Positions 1-7,940 are shown, counted from the stretch's first letter. The stretch: DNA of 12,682 bases from Opitutales bacterium (GCA_017633865.1 JAGBOM010000267.1:1-12682), one strand, 5' to 3'. The notes: generated by a model not told the origin, from the sequence alone. Made by a program: numbers and translations.

Positions 1-280
1 AGCAAAGCTTTTGTATTTCGGGAATCTGCATGCGGAGCGCGTCGGGCATTTGGGCGCGGTTCGCCTTGTATTCGGGAAAAATCTCGCGGCGGAATTTTGA
101 GCCGCCCTTGTCGAAAAACACGGCGCTCGCGTGCGGAACGTCCGTTGAGGACAACTTTAAAACCCCCGCGAAAAAGGCGTGGATGGCGCCCGTCGGAAAG
201 CCGTCGGAGCGCGAAAGCTCGGGCATCGCGTAAAAAGCCCGAAAGCACAGGTTGTAGCCGTCTATCAAAAAATAGTCCAT
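1..280 (-). CDS. polA: DNA polymerase I, N-terminal 5'-3' exonuclease part (partial)
   Basis: The minus strand encodes the first 93 residues of a protein that begins MDYFLIDGYNLCFRAFYAMP, and the rest lies beyond base 1. The opening matches the 5'-3' exonuclease (FEN-like) domain at the N-terminus of bacterial DNA polymerase I. The LIDGYN segment carries the first metal-binding aspartate (D8). Further on, residues 58-84 have the family pattern FFDKGGSKFRRE...YKANR...MPDALR. In DNA polymerase I this domain removes RNA primers and damaged 5' ends in the cytoplasm. The ATG at 280-278 is the only sensible start, because the conserved beta strand begins two residues later. No Shine-Dalgarno is visible, and a TATAAA lies only 5 bases upstream, so the message may be nearly leaderless. 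It is divergent from the walJ-like gene. Because the polymerase domain is not in the window, a stand-alone exonuclease cannot be excluded. Confidence 0.88.
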   Translation of the reverse strand, partial: MDYFLIDGYNLCFRAFYAMPELSRSDGFPTGAIHAFFAGVLKLSSTDVPHASAVFFDKGGSKFRREIFPEYKANRAQMPDALRMQIPEIQKLC

Positions 281-285
281 CGCGT

Positions 286-291
286 TTTATA
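286..291 (-). promoter_or_regulatory. Possible -10 element of polA
   Basis: TATAAA on the minus strand ends 5 bases before the polA ATG. A transcript started at the usual distance would begin at or next to the start codon. No good -35 lies at 16-18 bp, so this is a weak call based on position and the hexamer only. Confidence 0.25.
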
Positions 292-301
292 GATTGCAAT
301 T

Positions 302-319
302 TTTGCGTTTTTACGCAAA
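302..319. other. Inverted repeat in the polA/walJ divergent gap
   Basis: Arms TTTGCGT and ACGCAAA (7 bp, perfect) flank a TTTT loop, with A/T-rich tracts on the walJ side. It lies in the 62-base gap between two divergent genes. It is more likely an operator or promoter element than a terminator, since no transcript is expected to end there. The symmetry is seen directly; its function is unknown. Confidence 0.4.
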
Positions 320-342
320 TTAAAAAATTTAAATTTTTTTCA

Positions 343-1128
343 ATGAACGACATTTTTTTCACAATCCTGGCAAGCTCGAGCGACGGCAACTGCGCCTACC
401 TGCGGGCAAACGGCCTAAATATGCTTATCGACGCGGGCATAAGCTTCTCGAGAATACAAAACGCCCTCGCGGCCTACGGCGTGGGAATGGAAAATATCGA
501 CGCGGTTTTCATCACCCACGACCACGCCGACCACTGCAAGGCGCTCGACACGCTTTCAAAAAAATGCCCCACGCGGGTTTTCGCAAGCGACGTGGCCTAC
601 GACTTTATCACCTACAAGCACCCCTCCACAAAAAACTTAAAATGGGGGGTTTTTACGGGGGGGCGCTCCTTCAGCTTCGAGGGCATGAAAATCTCGACCT
701 GCCTCGTCCCTCACGACGCCAGCGAAACCGTCGCCTATAAAATCTCGGCGGGCGAAAAGACAATTTCGTGGATAACCGACATCGGCAGCCCCACCGAAAA
801 GGCCGTGGAATTCGCCCAAAGCTCAAACGTGCTCGTGCTCGAAAGCAACTACTGCCCGAAAATGCTTGAAAACTCGGGCAGACCCCTTAAGCTTATAAAT
901 CGAATTTCAAAAGGACACGGGCATTTGTCGAACGCAAAGGCGATAGAAGTGCTTAAAACGCTTGATTTAAGCATTACAGAGCGCGTGTTCCTCGCCCACA
1001 TTTCAAGACAATGCAACAGCGTAAGCCACATAGCCGAGCTTCTCTCGCCGCTTCCCAAAAGCCTCGTGGAGCGCATAGAGATAGTAGACCCCTTTTCCTG
1101 CTCGAAGCGCCCCTATATATATAAATAG
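343..1128 (+). CDS. walJ: WalJ/YycJ-type MBL-fold metallo-hydrolase
   Basis: A 261-residue cytoplasmic hydrolase of the metallo-beta-lactamase fold. It opens with FTILASSSDGNCAYL (residues 6-20), matching the SGSSGN-type start of YycJ/WalJ proteins. It has the di-metal motif H59-D-H61-A-D63-H64, a later metal-ligand H124 in VPHDA, D146 in WITDIG, the GHLSN box (191-196) and H219 in FLAHIS. Length and motif order fit the family. YycJ proteins have been linked to cell-wall stress and DNA repair (5'-exonuclease activity), but the substrate here is not readable. I chose the ATG at 343 because an in-frame extension back to base 97 would overlap polA and encodes a low-complexity basic stretch. There is no Shine-Dalgarno; an A/T-rich leader precedes the ATG. 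The glycosidase gene follows after 27 bases, so read-through is possible although the functions look unrelated. Confidence 0.88.
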   Translation: MNDIFFTILASSSDGNCAYLRANGLNMLIDAGISFSRIQNALAAYGVGMENIDAVFITHDHADHCKALDTLSKKCPTRVFASDVAYDFITYKHPSTKNLKWGVFTGGRSFSFEGMKISTCLVPHDASETVAYKISAGEKTISWITDIGSPTEKAVEFAQSSNVLVLESNYCPKMLENSGRPLKLINRISKGHGHLSNAKAIEVLKTLDLSITERVFLAHISRQCNSVSHIAELLSPLPKSLVERIEIVDPFSCSKRPYIYK

Positions 1129-1155
1129 GCTCCCCTCGCCGCCCCCTTATTTGCC

Positions 1156-3360
1156 ATGACACATAAAAGACTCCACCTTCGCAAAATTTTATCGGCGCTT
1201 GCCCTATCGGCGTTATCCGCCGCGTTGTTCGCGAAAGAGGAGCCCCTAACCGCAAAAACCTCAAGCGGAAACCCCGCCGAGAGCAAAAACTTTTTTGTGG
1301 ACAAAAAAAGAAGCGTGGCCTGGACTGTCGGCGACGGCGACAAAACCGTGTACCTAACCCCCAAAAGCGGCAAGTGGCCAGACCCCACAAAAGACGGCGA
1401 GCTCTACCTCTCGCTTACAATCGCGGATCTCGCCCTCGGCAAAATCACCCCCGCAATCAGAACCACGATGGGCGGCGAAATCCGCCCCGACAAGGCCACC
1501 TACCGCTACATGATGAACACCAAAAAGTGGAAGGTTATACGCTTTAAATTTTCCAACGTAGAAAAAGGCGCTATAAAACACATCGCCCTGCGCGCAGAAA
1601 GATCTTGGATTAAGGCGGACGCCAAAGCGTTCCCCGAGCCCATTATGCCCGTTGCAAGCGCGGAAATTTCGGACATAATGCCCAAAGACGGCTACTTTAA
1701 ATGGCTCTGCGAGGAGACTTGGAAAAGGCCCTACTCCGGCCAGACCGTCAAAGCCCCCAACAACAACACCCTAAAAGGCAAAATCATGGCGGGCTACCAG
1801 GGCTGGTTCGCCACCCCCAACGACGCCCTCAACCACGGCTGGATACACTGGGGCGACCCCGCAAACAATATGTACTCGGTCGACATGTGGCCGTACATGA
1901 AAGACTATCCGCCAAACGCGATAGAAAAAGTCCACAACGTAAAGCTTTCAAACGGGGCGCCCGCCTACCTGTTTTCCTCCGCCCGCCCCGAAATCGTGAT
2001 GACACACTTCAAATGGATGAAGGAGTACGGCATAGACGGCGTTTTCGTGCAAAGGTTCTGCGGCGGCAAGGGCAGATACGCCACAAACAAGGAGTGCGAG
2101 GAGTGGGTGCTCGGCTGCGTAAGGGAGGCCGCAAACCGAACAGGCAGAATCTGGGCCATAGAGTGGGACGTAAGCGGCTGCAACGAAGAAACCCTCTTTA
2201 GAAACATCTCGGAAGACTGGAAGTGGCTCGTCGACGAATTCGGTATCCTGAAAGACCCGAACTACGCGAGGGTTGACGGCAAGCCGGTTGTGTACATCTG
2301 GGGCATGGAGCGTAGGGGGCTGCCGCTTGAGGAGTCGAACCGCATTATGGACTTTCTTAAAAACGACCCAAAATACGGCGGCGTGTATTTTATCGGGGGC
2401 GCGTCGGGCTCTTGGAAGCGCAAGCCCGACTGGGTCGAAACCCACTTCAAGCGCCACGACGCCTTGGGAATTTGGATGCATAAAAGCTACGGCGAAGACC
2501 TAAAAGACGTCAAAGAGCTCATCGGCGAAAACGCGGGCTACTTCGCCCATATCATGCCGGGGTTTTCTTGGTACAACCTCAAGCACTACCAGTCCGCTTC
2601 GTGGGAGGCCTACACCCCGCGCCGCCACGGCGAGTTCATGCAAAAGCAGATTGACGACGCCTACAACGCGGGCGCCCAGTCGTACTTTATAGGCATGTTT
2701 GACGAATACGACGAGTCCACCGCCGTAATGCCCATGGCCGACGTCGCGCCAAAAACCCCGTCGCGCCCCGGCGTGATGGTCTATTTCTCGGAGGAGGAAA
2801 ACCGAAACGGCGAGCACACCCCGCCGCAGGAGCTTTTTAAGAAAGTCCACCTCGATTTTTCGCAAATCCCCACAAAAAGGCTGAAAAGCCCGTCAAACTA
2901 CGTTTCAAGCTGGAACGGCTCCATACGCGCCCCAATAGACGCCGAATACACCTTCCGCCTCGAGGGCGCGGCGGGCGACAGCTTCTTTCTGAGAACCAGC
3001 AGCAAAGACGACCCCCGCGAAATCAAAAAAACCCCCATAGACGAAAAATCCTACGACCCCTCCTCGCCGCGCGAATTTAAAATTGCCCTTAAAAAAGGCC
3101 AGCTCTTCCCTTTCAGAATTACCTATTTCCATAAAACAGGCTCGGGAGAGCTCAAATTTATGTGGAAATACGGCAAATCTAAAAAATTCCAAGAAATCCC
3201 CGAAGAAGCCTACGTCGACGCCTGGGGCAGATTTATAAATAACGAGGGCGACGACCCCTTCCTCTACCTCGAGCTAATTCAAGACCTTAAAGCAAAGCTC
3301 GACCCGAATTTCGCAAAAACCGTAAAAAAGAAGAAAAATTCCCGCCTTAAAAGACGCTAA
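1156..3360 (+). CDS. Exported GH99/GH71-like glycoside hydrolase with PA14-like C-terminal domain
   Basis: A 734-residue secreted protein. Residues 1-26 are a signal peptide (basic RKR/LRK region, hydrophobic core, cleavage near LFA-KEE). Residues 45-175 are a beta-rich region of unknown type. The catalytic barrel spans about 205-530 and has the hallmark GKIMAGYQGWFATPND, followed by GWIHWGD, DMWPYMKDY, HFKWMKEYGIDGVFVQRF, WAIEWDVSG and FDEYDES. E517 and E520 in FDEYDES sit with the same spacing as the paired glutamates of the NEWHEG motif in GH99 endo-alpha-mannosidases, so they are candidate catalytic residues (inference). Residues 580-690 (WNGSIRAPIDAEYTFRLEG...) resemble a PA14 carbohydrate-binding domain. 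The C-terminus is a short Lys/Arg-rich tail. GH99-type enzymes cleave alpha-mannosidic linkages in glycans, but distant relatives are poorly characterised, so the substrate is open. There is no clear Shine-Dalgarno before the ATG. No polysaccharide transporter lies next to it. Confidence 0.82.
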   Translation: MTHKRLHLRKILSALALSALSAALFAKEEPLTAKTSSGNPAESKNFFVDKKRSVAWTVGDGDKTVYLTPKSGKWPDPTKDGELYLSLTIADLALGKITPAIRTTMGGEIRPDKATYRYMMNTKKWKVIRFKFSNVEKGAIKHIALRAERSWIKADAKAFPEPIMPVASAEISDIMPKDGYFKWLCEETWKRPYSGQTVKAPNNNTLKGKIMAGYQGWFATPNDALNHGWIHWGDPANNMYSVDMWPYMKDYPPNAIEKVHNVKLSNGAPAYLFSSARPEIVMTHFKWMKEYGIDGVFVQRFCGGKGRYATNKECEEWVLGCVREAANRTGRIWAIEWDVSGCNEETLFRNISEDWKWLVDEFGILKDPNYARVDGKPVVYIWGMERRGLPLEESNRIMDFLKNDPKYGGVYFIGGASGSWKRKPDWVETHFKRHDALGIWMHKSYGEDLKDVKELIGENAGYFAHIMPGFSWYNLKHYQSASWEAYTPRRHGEFMQKQIDDAYNAGAQSYFIGMFDEYDESTAVMPMADVAPKTPSRPGVMVYFSEEENRNGEHTPPQELFKKVHLDFSQIPTKRLKSPSNYVSSWNGSIRAPIDAEYTFRLEGAAGDSFFLRTSSKDDPREIKKTPIDEKSYDPSSPREFKIALKKGQLFPFRITYFHKTGSGELKFMWKYGKSKKFQEIPEEAYVDAWGRFINNEGDDPFLYLELIQDLKAKLDPNFAKTVKKKKNSRLKRR

Positions 3361-3393
3361 AAACGTATTTTTTTCTATTTAAAAAAAAAACGG

Positions 3394-3424
3394 TTGACAC
3401 TTAAAATATTTTTAGCAGTCTATA
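3394..3424 (+). promoter_or_regulatory. Probable promoter of the PEP-CTERM gene
   Basis: A perfect TTGACA (3394-3399) follows directly after a run of ten A and a T-rich tract (3366-3390), which could act as an UP-element-like activator. The best -10 candidate is TCTATA (3419-3424) with a long 19-bp spacer, so the -10 is weak. It lies 29 bases before the ATG at 3453. The position between two same-strand genes suggests the PEP-CTERM gene is transcribed on its own. Confidence 0.5.
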
Positions 3425-3452
3425 CGCAAACAAAAATTTTTTTTGCAAAGCT

Positions 3453-4988
3453 ATGAACACTAAGAAAATCGCAATCCCCCTAATATTCTTTGCAGCGGCC
3501 TCAAGCGCTTTCGCCGCCACATACCTTAGAAATAGCGAGGTGGACGAAGCCGATTGGAGCGGCTCAACAACTTGGGTAGATCCCTCCACATTAGAGCCCA
3601 TCACCACCGCCCCGACTTCTTCCGACAACGTGAGAGTCTGGTACGGCACAACCGATATAACCGAAGCCGCCAGCGCCAACAACATTTCAATGCAGGCGGG
3701 CGAAGATAAAACAGGCGCAGTTCCGACATTGAATGTTTCCGCAAATCTAACTCTTGCGGACTCTTTCTTCCTCGAAAAGGGCAACCTTAATATTAGCGCG
3801 GGAACTACAACCATAAGCGGCGGCACAAACGGTTTCGGCATGAATAGCGGCACTCTTGCTTTGTCGGGTACTTCCGAAACAAAGGCCAATAAATTTAATT
3901 TTGGCGACAACGGCGTGGCAAACTCCGGCGCAATAACAGTAAACGTTTCAGATTCCGCAAAATTGACGGCAACAACGCTTGCAAACGGCTTCGGCTTCGG
4001 CGTTAACGCAAGAACGCAAGACGTGATAGTAAATGTTTCCGACAACGCCGTATTGACAGGCCGCTTAAAAGTAGGCATTGGCGACAACAACACTCAACCG
4101 ACATACTCGGCAACCGCCACAGTAAATATTTCGGGCGACGCAACAGTCAACGCCGACTATATCAACCTTTACAGAAACGGCACTTTGAACGTTTCGGGCA
4201 ACGCGGTGGTTACTACTTCCGTCGACGCGCGCTTGGGCGACATGTCAAACTTGAATTCGGAAAGCGCGGCAACGCCCGACAGCGTGACATTTTCCGATTC
4301 TTCGCGCTTAAATGTCAACGGCGTTAACAACGGCGTTATGATTTTTAACGGCGCAACCGTTACATTTGAAGACTATTCCGTCCTAAACGTCAACAGAAAC
4401 GTATGGGTAGGCAAACACTACCAGGACGTATTTTCGGCGGGGCACCTCATATTAAAGGACGAAGCGCAAACTTATAGCGGCGCAAACTTGGTTCTCTTAA
4501 ACGAAAACTCCACGGTCGAAATTTACGGAGCGCGCGTAAAACCCCTAAGCGGACAGGCTTACAACTTTACAAACTTGGGCGCCTCTGCATACAGGTCCCA
4601 AATGGCGGGCACCATAAAGTTCATTGCCGACGACGAAGGCATCTCCCAGCTTAAAATCAACACGATTGTGGCTATCGACACAGATAAGAATACGAGCTAC
4701 GACCTTCTGCTTGACTTCTCAAACTTTGTGCTCGAAGAGGGCGAGACCCAGCAAATGGCAATAATTTCGTCCAATTCAAGCGCGAGCGTTATTGCCGCTT
4801 ATGCAACATATCAGGACGATTTGATTACCGTTATAAAGGCAAAAGACGCCGATACATATTCGATTTACGCAAGCGGCAAAACCTTGTATATCGACTATTT
4901 CAGCGCCGCCGTTCCCGAACCCGCCACTTGCGCGGCAATATTCGGCGCTTTGGCGATTGCTTTTGCGGCTTACCGCAGAAGAAAGTAA
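3453..4988 (+). CDS. PEP-CTERM anchored surface protein with Asn-Val-Ser beta-helix-like repeats
   Basis: A 511-residue exported protein. It has a clean signal peptide (residues 1-21, MNTKKIAIPLIFFAAASSAFA). The end is a PEP-CTERM sorting signal: VPEP at 487-490, a hydrophobic segment (about 491-507) and the basic tail RRRK. In PEP-CTERM systems an exosortase in the inner membrane recognises this tail and moves the protein to the surface; no exosortase gene is in the window. The body repeats a short strand pattern of the type LNVSAN, LNISAG, VNVSDS, VNVSDN, VNISGD, LNVSGN, LNVNGV, LNVNRN at about residues 93, 112, 163, 193, 224, 245, 286 and 311. This is the look of a right-handed beta-helix or autotransporter-passenger-like adhesin, but there is no outer-membrane barrel. 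Thr, Ser, Asn and Gly are abundant and there is only one cysteine (C493). Its ligand is unknown. It has its own promoter-like -35 and a strong terminator after the stop. Confidence 0.88.
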   Translation: MNTKKIAIPLIFFAAASSAFAATYLRNSEVDEADWSGSTTWVDPSTLEPITTAPTSSDNVRVWYGTTDITEAASANNISMQAGEDKTGAVPTLNVSANLTLADSFFLEKGNLNISAGTTTISGGTNGFGMNSGTLALSGTSETKANKFNFGDNGVANSGAITVNVSDSAKLTATTLANGFGFGVNARTQDVIVNVSDNAVLTGRLKVGIGDNNTQPTYSATATVNISGDATVNADYINLYRNGTLNVSGNAVVTTSVDARLGDMSNLNSESAATPDSVTFSDSSRLNVNGVNNGVMIFNGATVTFEDYSVLNVNRNVWVGKHYQDVFSAGHLILKDEAQTYSGANLVLLNENSTVEIYGARVKPLSGQAYNFTNLGASAYRSQMAGTIKFIADDEGISQLKINTIVAIDTDKNTSYDLLLDFSNFVLEEGETQQMAIISSNSSASVIAAYATYQDDLITVIKAKDADTYSIYASGKTLYIDYFSAAVPEPATCAAIFGALAIAFAAYRRRK

Positions 4989-5013
4989 ATTCGGCTTAAA
5001 AATTTCTTAACCC

Positions 5014-5043
5014 AAAAAAGCGCCTCTATCGAGGCGCTTTTTT
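5014..5043. terminator. Strong bidirectional rho-independent terminator
   Basis: Stem GCGCCTC (5020-5026), loop TATC, stem GAGGCGC (5031-5037), flanked by six A on the left and seven T on the right. Read in either direction it gives a GC stem followed by a U-run. It therefore can end both the PEP-CTERM transcript from the left and the ppx-uup transcript from the right, which converge here. Confidence 0.93.
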
Positions 5044-5072
5044 TGCCGCAAAATTTCGGGGCGGGAATTTGG

Positions 5073-6959
5073 CTAAGAGCACCTTTGCCGCTTTTGCTCA
5101 AGCTCGCTCCAGCGTTCAAAAAGCCGCTCCTCCTCAAGGCGAATCTCCTCGAGCCGCGCCTCTAAAGATTTTATTTTATCGGCGTTGTTGCGCAAAAATT
5201 CGGGGTCTTGAAACTTCGCGCCAATGTCGCCCCGCTCCGCGTCGAGAGCCTCGATTTTGTCGGGAATCTGGGCGAACTCCTCGCGCTCCTTGTTCGTGAA
5301 TTTTTCGCGCTTTTGGGGCTGGGCGGGCTTAGCCTTTGGCGGCTCGGAAGTTTTCCGTTTTGCGGCCAAAAGGCGGGTTTGATACTCGAACCACTCGTCG
5401 TATCCGCCCACAATCTCGGCGATTTCGCCGTTTTCAAGAAAGCCGAAAACGCCGCTTACGATGTTGTTTAAAAATGTCCTGTCGTGCGAGACGAGCAAAA
5501 CCGTGCCCTTAAACGACACCAAAAAAGACTCGAGAACTTCAATCGTCTCAGTGTCGAGGTCGTTTGTGGGCTCGTCCAAAACAAAGAAATTCGCGGGGCT
5601 TGCAAAGAGCTTGGCAAGCAAAAGCCTGTTGCGCTCGCCGCCCGAAAGCATCGCGATTTCGCCCCGCATTTGCGCCGGCGAAAACATAAAGCTTTGCAGG
5701 TATCCGGCGACGTTTTGCCTGCGCGAATTTATCGAGACAAAATCCGCGCCCCCGCCCACAAAATCGTACGGGGTCATTTTCGGGTTGAGCTCGGAGCGCA
5801 GCTGGTCGAAATAGGCTATCTGCAAATTCGTGCCGTATTTAACCGTTCCTGAATCGGGCTTTAGCCTGCCCAAAAGCGCGTTTAAAAGAGTGGTTTTCCC
5901 GACGCCGTTGCGCCCGATGATTCCGATTTTGTCGCCGCTAAAAATCGTCGTTGAAAAATTGCCGACAATCTTGCGCCCGCCGAATGACACGCCCAAGCCC
6001 TCCGCGTCCAAAACCTTGCGCCCGCTTTTTAGCGCTTCCTGCGCGCCCAGGCTCAAAACGCCCTGCCGGGTTCTGCGCGCGCGCCGGATTTCGCGCAGCT
6101 TCATAAGCTCGCGCACGCGCCCCTCGTTGCGGGTTCTGCGCGCCTTTACGCCCTTTCTTAGCCACGCCTCCTCCTGCGCCAAATGCTTGTCGAAAACGGC
6201 GTTGTTGCGCTCCTGCGCCTCCAAAAGCTCGTCGCGGCGGCGTATAAATTCGGAGTACCCGCAGTCGAAAGATATGAGCGAGCCGCGGTCGACCTCCGCA
6301 ACGCGCGTCGCCAGATTTTGCAGAAACGACCTGTCGTGCGAGACGAAAACCAAAGTCTTGCCGCACGACTTTAAAAATTTCTCAAGCCAAATTACGGAAT
6401 CGATGTCCAAATGGTTCGTGGGCTCGTCCAAAATCAAAACGTCGGGGTCCGACACAAGCCCCCGCGCAAGCAGAACCCTGCGCTTGAGCCCCGCCGACAA
6501 AGTCGCTACGTCCATATCCGGGGCAAGCTCGAGCTTGTCCAAAACCTCGCAAATTTTTTGCTCCGCCGCGAACCCGCCGCTTTCGGACAGCCACGCCACA
6601 AGCCCGTCAAGCTCGCCCGCGCGCTCCTCGGCTTCGCCGAGCTCCGAAATTCTGCGGTAGCGGGAAATTTTTTTGCCGGGCTGCCCCAGACCCTCCGCCG
6701 CCGCGTCGAAAACCGTTCCGCTTAAATCCTGCGGAACCTCCTGCGGCAAATACGCGCTCTTCAAGCCCCTAACCCTTTCGACAAGCCCGCCGTCCGGATT
6801 TTCCAGCCCGCAAACAATCTTTAAAAGGCTCGTTTTGCCGCAGCCGTTGCGCCCGACAATCGCGAGCCTGTCGCCCTCTGCAACATGCAAATCCGCCTTG
6901 TCGAGCAGCACATGCTCGCCGTAGCGCAAAGAAACTTCGCTCAAAGATATCAGGCTCAT
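5073..6959 (-). CDS. uup: ABC-F family ATPase, Uup-type
   Basis: A 628-residue soluble protein with two ATPase cassettes and no membrane segment, as in the ribosome-associated ABC-F family. Cassette 1 has Walker A GRNGCGKTS (36-44), Q73, a degenerate signature LSAGL (154-158), Walker B VLILDEP with E179, and switch H208. The linker (about 235-310) is rich in Arg and Glu and corresponds to the tRNA-contacting P-site motif region. Cassette 2 has Walker A GRNGVGKTT (349-357), signature LSGGE (438-442), Walker B with E463, NDLD and H492. The Uup-style phrase FKGTVLLVSHDRTFLNN, a Lys/Pro/Ala linker (533-550) and a Glu/Arg-rich coiled-coil tail (555-625) place it with Uup rather than EttA or a resistance ABC-F. 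Uup acts on 70S ribosomes and on branched-DNA and precise-excision phenotypes. It lies 28 bases after ppx and is probably co-transcribed with it. Confidence 0.93.
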   Translation of the reverse strand: MSLISLSEVSLRYGEHVLLDKADLHVAEGDRLAIVGRNGCGKTSLLKIVCGLENPDGGLVERVRGLKSAYLPQEVPQDLSGTVFDAAAEGLGQPGKKISRYRRISELGEAEERAGELDGLVAWLSESGGFAAEQKICEVLDKLELAPDMDVATLSAGLKRRVLLARGLVSDPDVLILDEPTNHLDIDSVIWLEKFLKSCGKTLVFVSHDRSFLQNLATRVAEVDRGSLISFDCGYSEFIRRRDELLEAQERNNAVFDKHLAQEEAWLRKGVKARRTRNEGRVRELMKLREIRRARRTRQGVLSLGAQEALKSGRKVLDAEGLGVSFGGRKIVGNFSTTIFSGDKIGIIGRNGVGKTTLLNALLGRLKPDSGTVKYGTNLQIAYFDQLRSELNPKMTPYDFVGGGADFVSINSRRQNVAGYLQSFMFSPAQMRGEIAMLSGGERNRLLLAKLFASPANFFVLDEPTNDLDTETIEVLESFLVSFKGTVLLVSHDRTFLNNIVSGVFGFLENGEIAEIVGGYDEWFEYQTRLLAAKRKTSEPPKAKPAQPQKREKFTNKEREEFAQIPDKIEALDAERGDIGAKFQDPEFLRNNADKIKSLEARLEEIRLEEERLFERWSELEQKRQRCS

Positions 6960-6987
6960 AAGCGCAACTTTCCGCCCCTAAACGCTT

Positions 6988-7902
6988 TCAGGCTTTAAGC
7001 TCCCCCGCGCTTTCAATAGAGTCCAGCAAATCCACGATTATTCCGTTTACAAGCCCGATTTTTGGAACGGCGATTTTTTCCGCGCCGGATTTTTCGCAGG
7101 CGCGCATAAAAATTTCGAGCGCGGGAATGATGACGTCGGCGCGGTACGTGTTTAAGCCGAGCTCCTCGACGCGGTCTTCAAAGCTCATCGCGCTTAGCCT
7201 GCCGTAAAGCTCCTTCATTTCGGCGGGCGAAATTTCTTCGCCGCCGCCCGAAATCAGCTTTGCGATTCTGCTTATGTTGCCGCCCGAGCCTATTATTTTT
7301 GACGGTTTAAAGTCGCGCCTTAAATCTTCCAAGAAAGAGTCGAAAGCCTCGAACTGCGGGGCGGCCGCCGCCGGATTTTTAAGAAGCCTTACCGCCCCCA
7401 AGCCGAACGACTTTGCCGCGACTTTGCCGCTGGAATTGTACGCTACGAACTCCGTCGAGCCGCCGCCAACGTCCATATAAAGGCAATTTTCGCCCGCGCC
7501 GAAGTCGGCGTTTTTAAAGGCGTTTGCCCTGTATAAAATGTCCGCCTCCTCGCCGCCGCCAATAACTTCTATTTTTACGCCGCTTCTGCCCAAAATTTTT
7601 TCGCAAACTTGGCGGGAGTTTTTCGCCTCGCGCATCGCGCTTGTGGCGCACGCGCGGAAAGCCGAAACCCCGTAGGCCTTCATCAGGTGCGAAAACCCCT
7701 CCATTGCTTCGGCAAGCCTTGCGGTCTTTTCAGCCGAAATTTCTCCCGGGCCGAAAAACACGTCCTCGCCCAAACGTATGGGAACCCTTATAAACGCCGT
7801 CTTCTTAAACTCGCGGCGAGCCGCGAAACATTCGACATTGCTTATTAAAAGCCGTATCGCGTTCGAGCCTATGTCTATTGCGGCGAGGGTGAGAATCTTC
7901 AT
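6988..7902 (-). CDS. Ppx/GppA-family phosphatase (exopolyphosphatase or pppGpp phosphohydrolase)
   Basis: A 304-residue cytoplasmic enzyme of the ASKHA (actin-like) fold. Visible motifs are AAIDIGSNAIRLLI (7-20, first phosphate loop), RACATSAMREAKN (83-95), GGGEEA (115-120, with the likely catalytic glutamate E118 or E119), DVGGGSTEF (144-152, second phosphate loop), FGLGAVRL (166-173) and GSGGNISRIAKL (205-216). The C-terminus keeps the family ending GLVNGIIVDLL. The length of about 300 residues means only the Ppx/GppA core is present, without the C-terminal HD-like domain of E. coli Ppx (about 510 residues). It removes phosphate from polyphosphate or pppGpp, and sequence alone does not decide which. 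It is the first gene of a likely two-gene unit with uup. No Shine-Dalgarno is at the proper distance; a GAGGAA lies 14 bases before the ATG, too far for a standard site. Confidence 0.9.
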   Translation of the reverse strand: MKILTLAAIDIGSNAIRLLISNVECFAARREFKKTAFIRVPIRLGEDVFFGPGEISAEKTARLAEAMEGFSHLMKAYGVSAFRACATSAMREAKNSRQVCEKILGRSGVKIEVIGGGEEADILYRANAFKNADFGAGENCLYMDVGGGSTEFVAYNSSGKVAAKSFGLGAVRLLKNPAAAAPQFEAFDSFLEDLRRDFKPSKIIGSGGNISRIAKLISGGGEEISPAEMKELYGRLSAMSFEDRVEELGLNTYRADVIIPALEIFMRACEKSGAEKIAVPKIGLVNGIIVDLLDSIESAGELKA

Positions 7903-7921
7903 AAAATAAAAAAATATTCCT

Positions 7922-7940
7922 CGGCTAACGAGCCGTTTTT
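7922..7940 (+). other. Hairpin with T-run upstream of the ppx-like gene
   Basis: CGGCT, loop AACG, AGCCG, then TTTTT on the plus strand. It looks like a short terminator for plus-strand transcription, but no plus-strand gene ends here. On the minus strand it falls in the leader of the ppx-like gene, about 20 bases before the ATG, where it could fold as a 5'-UTR hairpin. Its role is unclear. Confidence 0.4.

Noticed and set aside
97..342. N-terminal extension of the walJ-like gene by 82 codons
   Set aside because: It overlaps polA in antisense, is Arg/Lys-rich and has no family match. The YycJ core starts at the ATG at 343.
3453..4988. Autotransporter (type V secretion) protein
   Set aside because: There is no C-terminal outer-membrane barrel. 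The protein ends with a PEP-CTERM anchor.
5830..6660. A 276-codon plus-strand frame
   Set aside because: It is antisense to uup and of low complexity (Ser/Arg/Pro-rich), with no domain.
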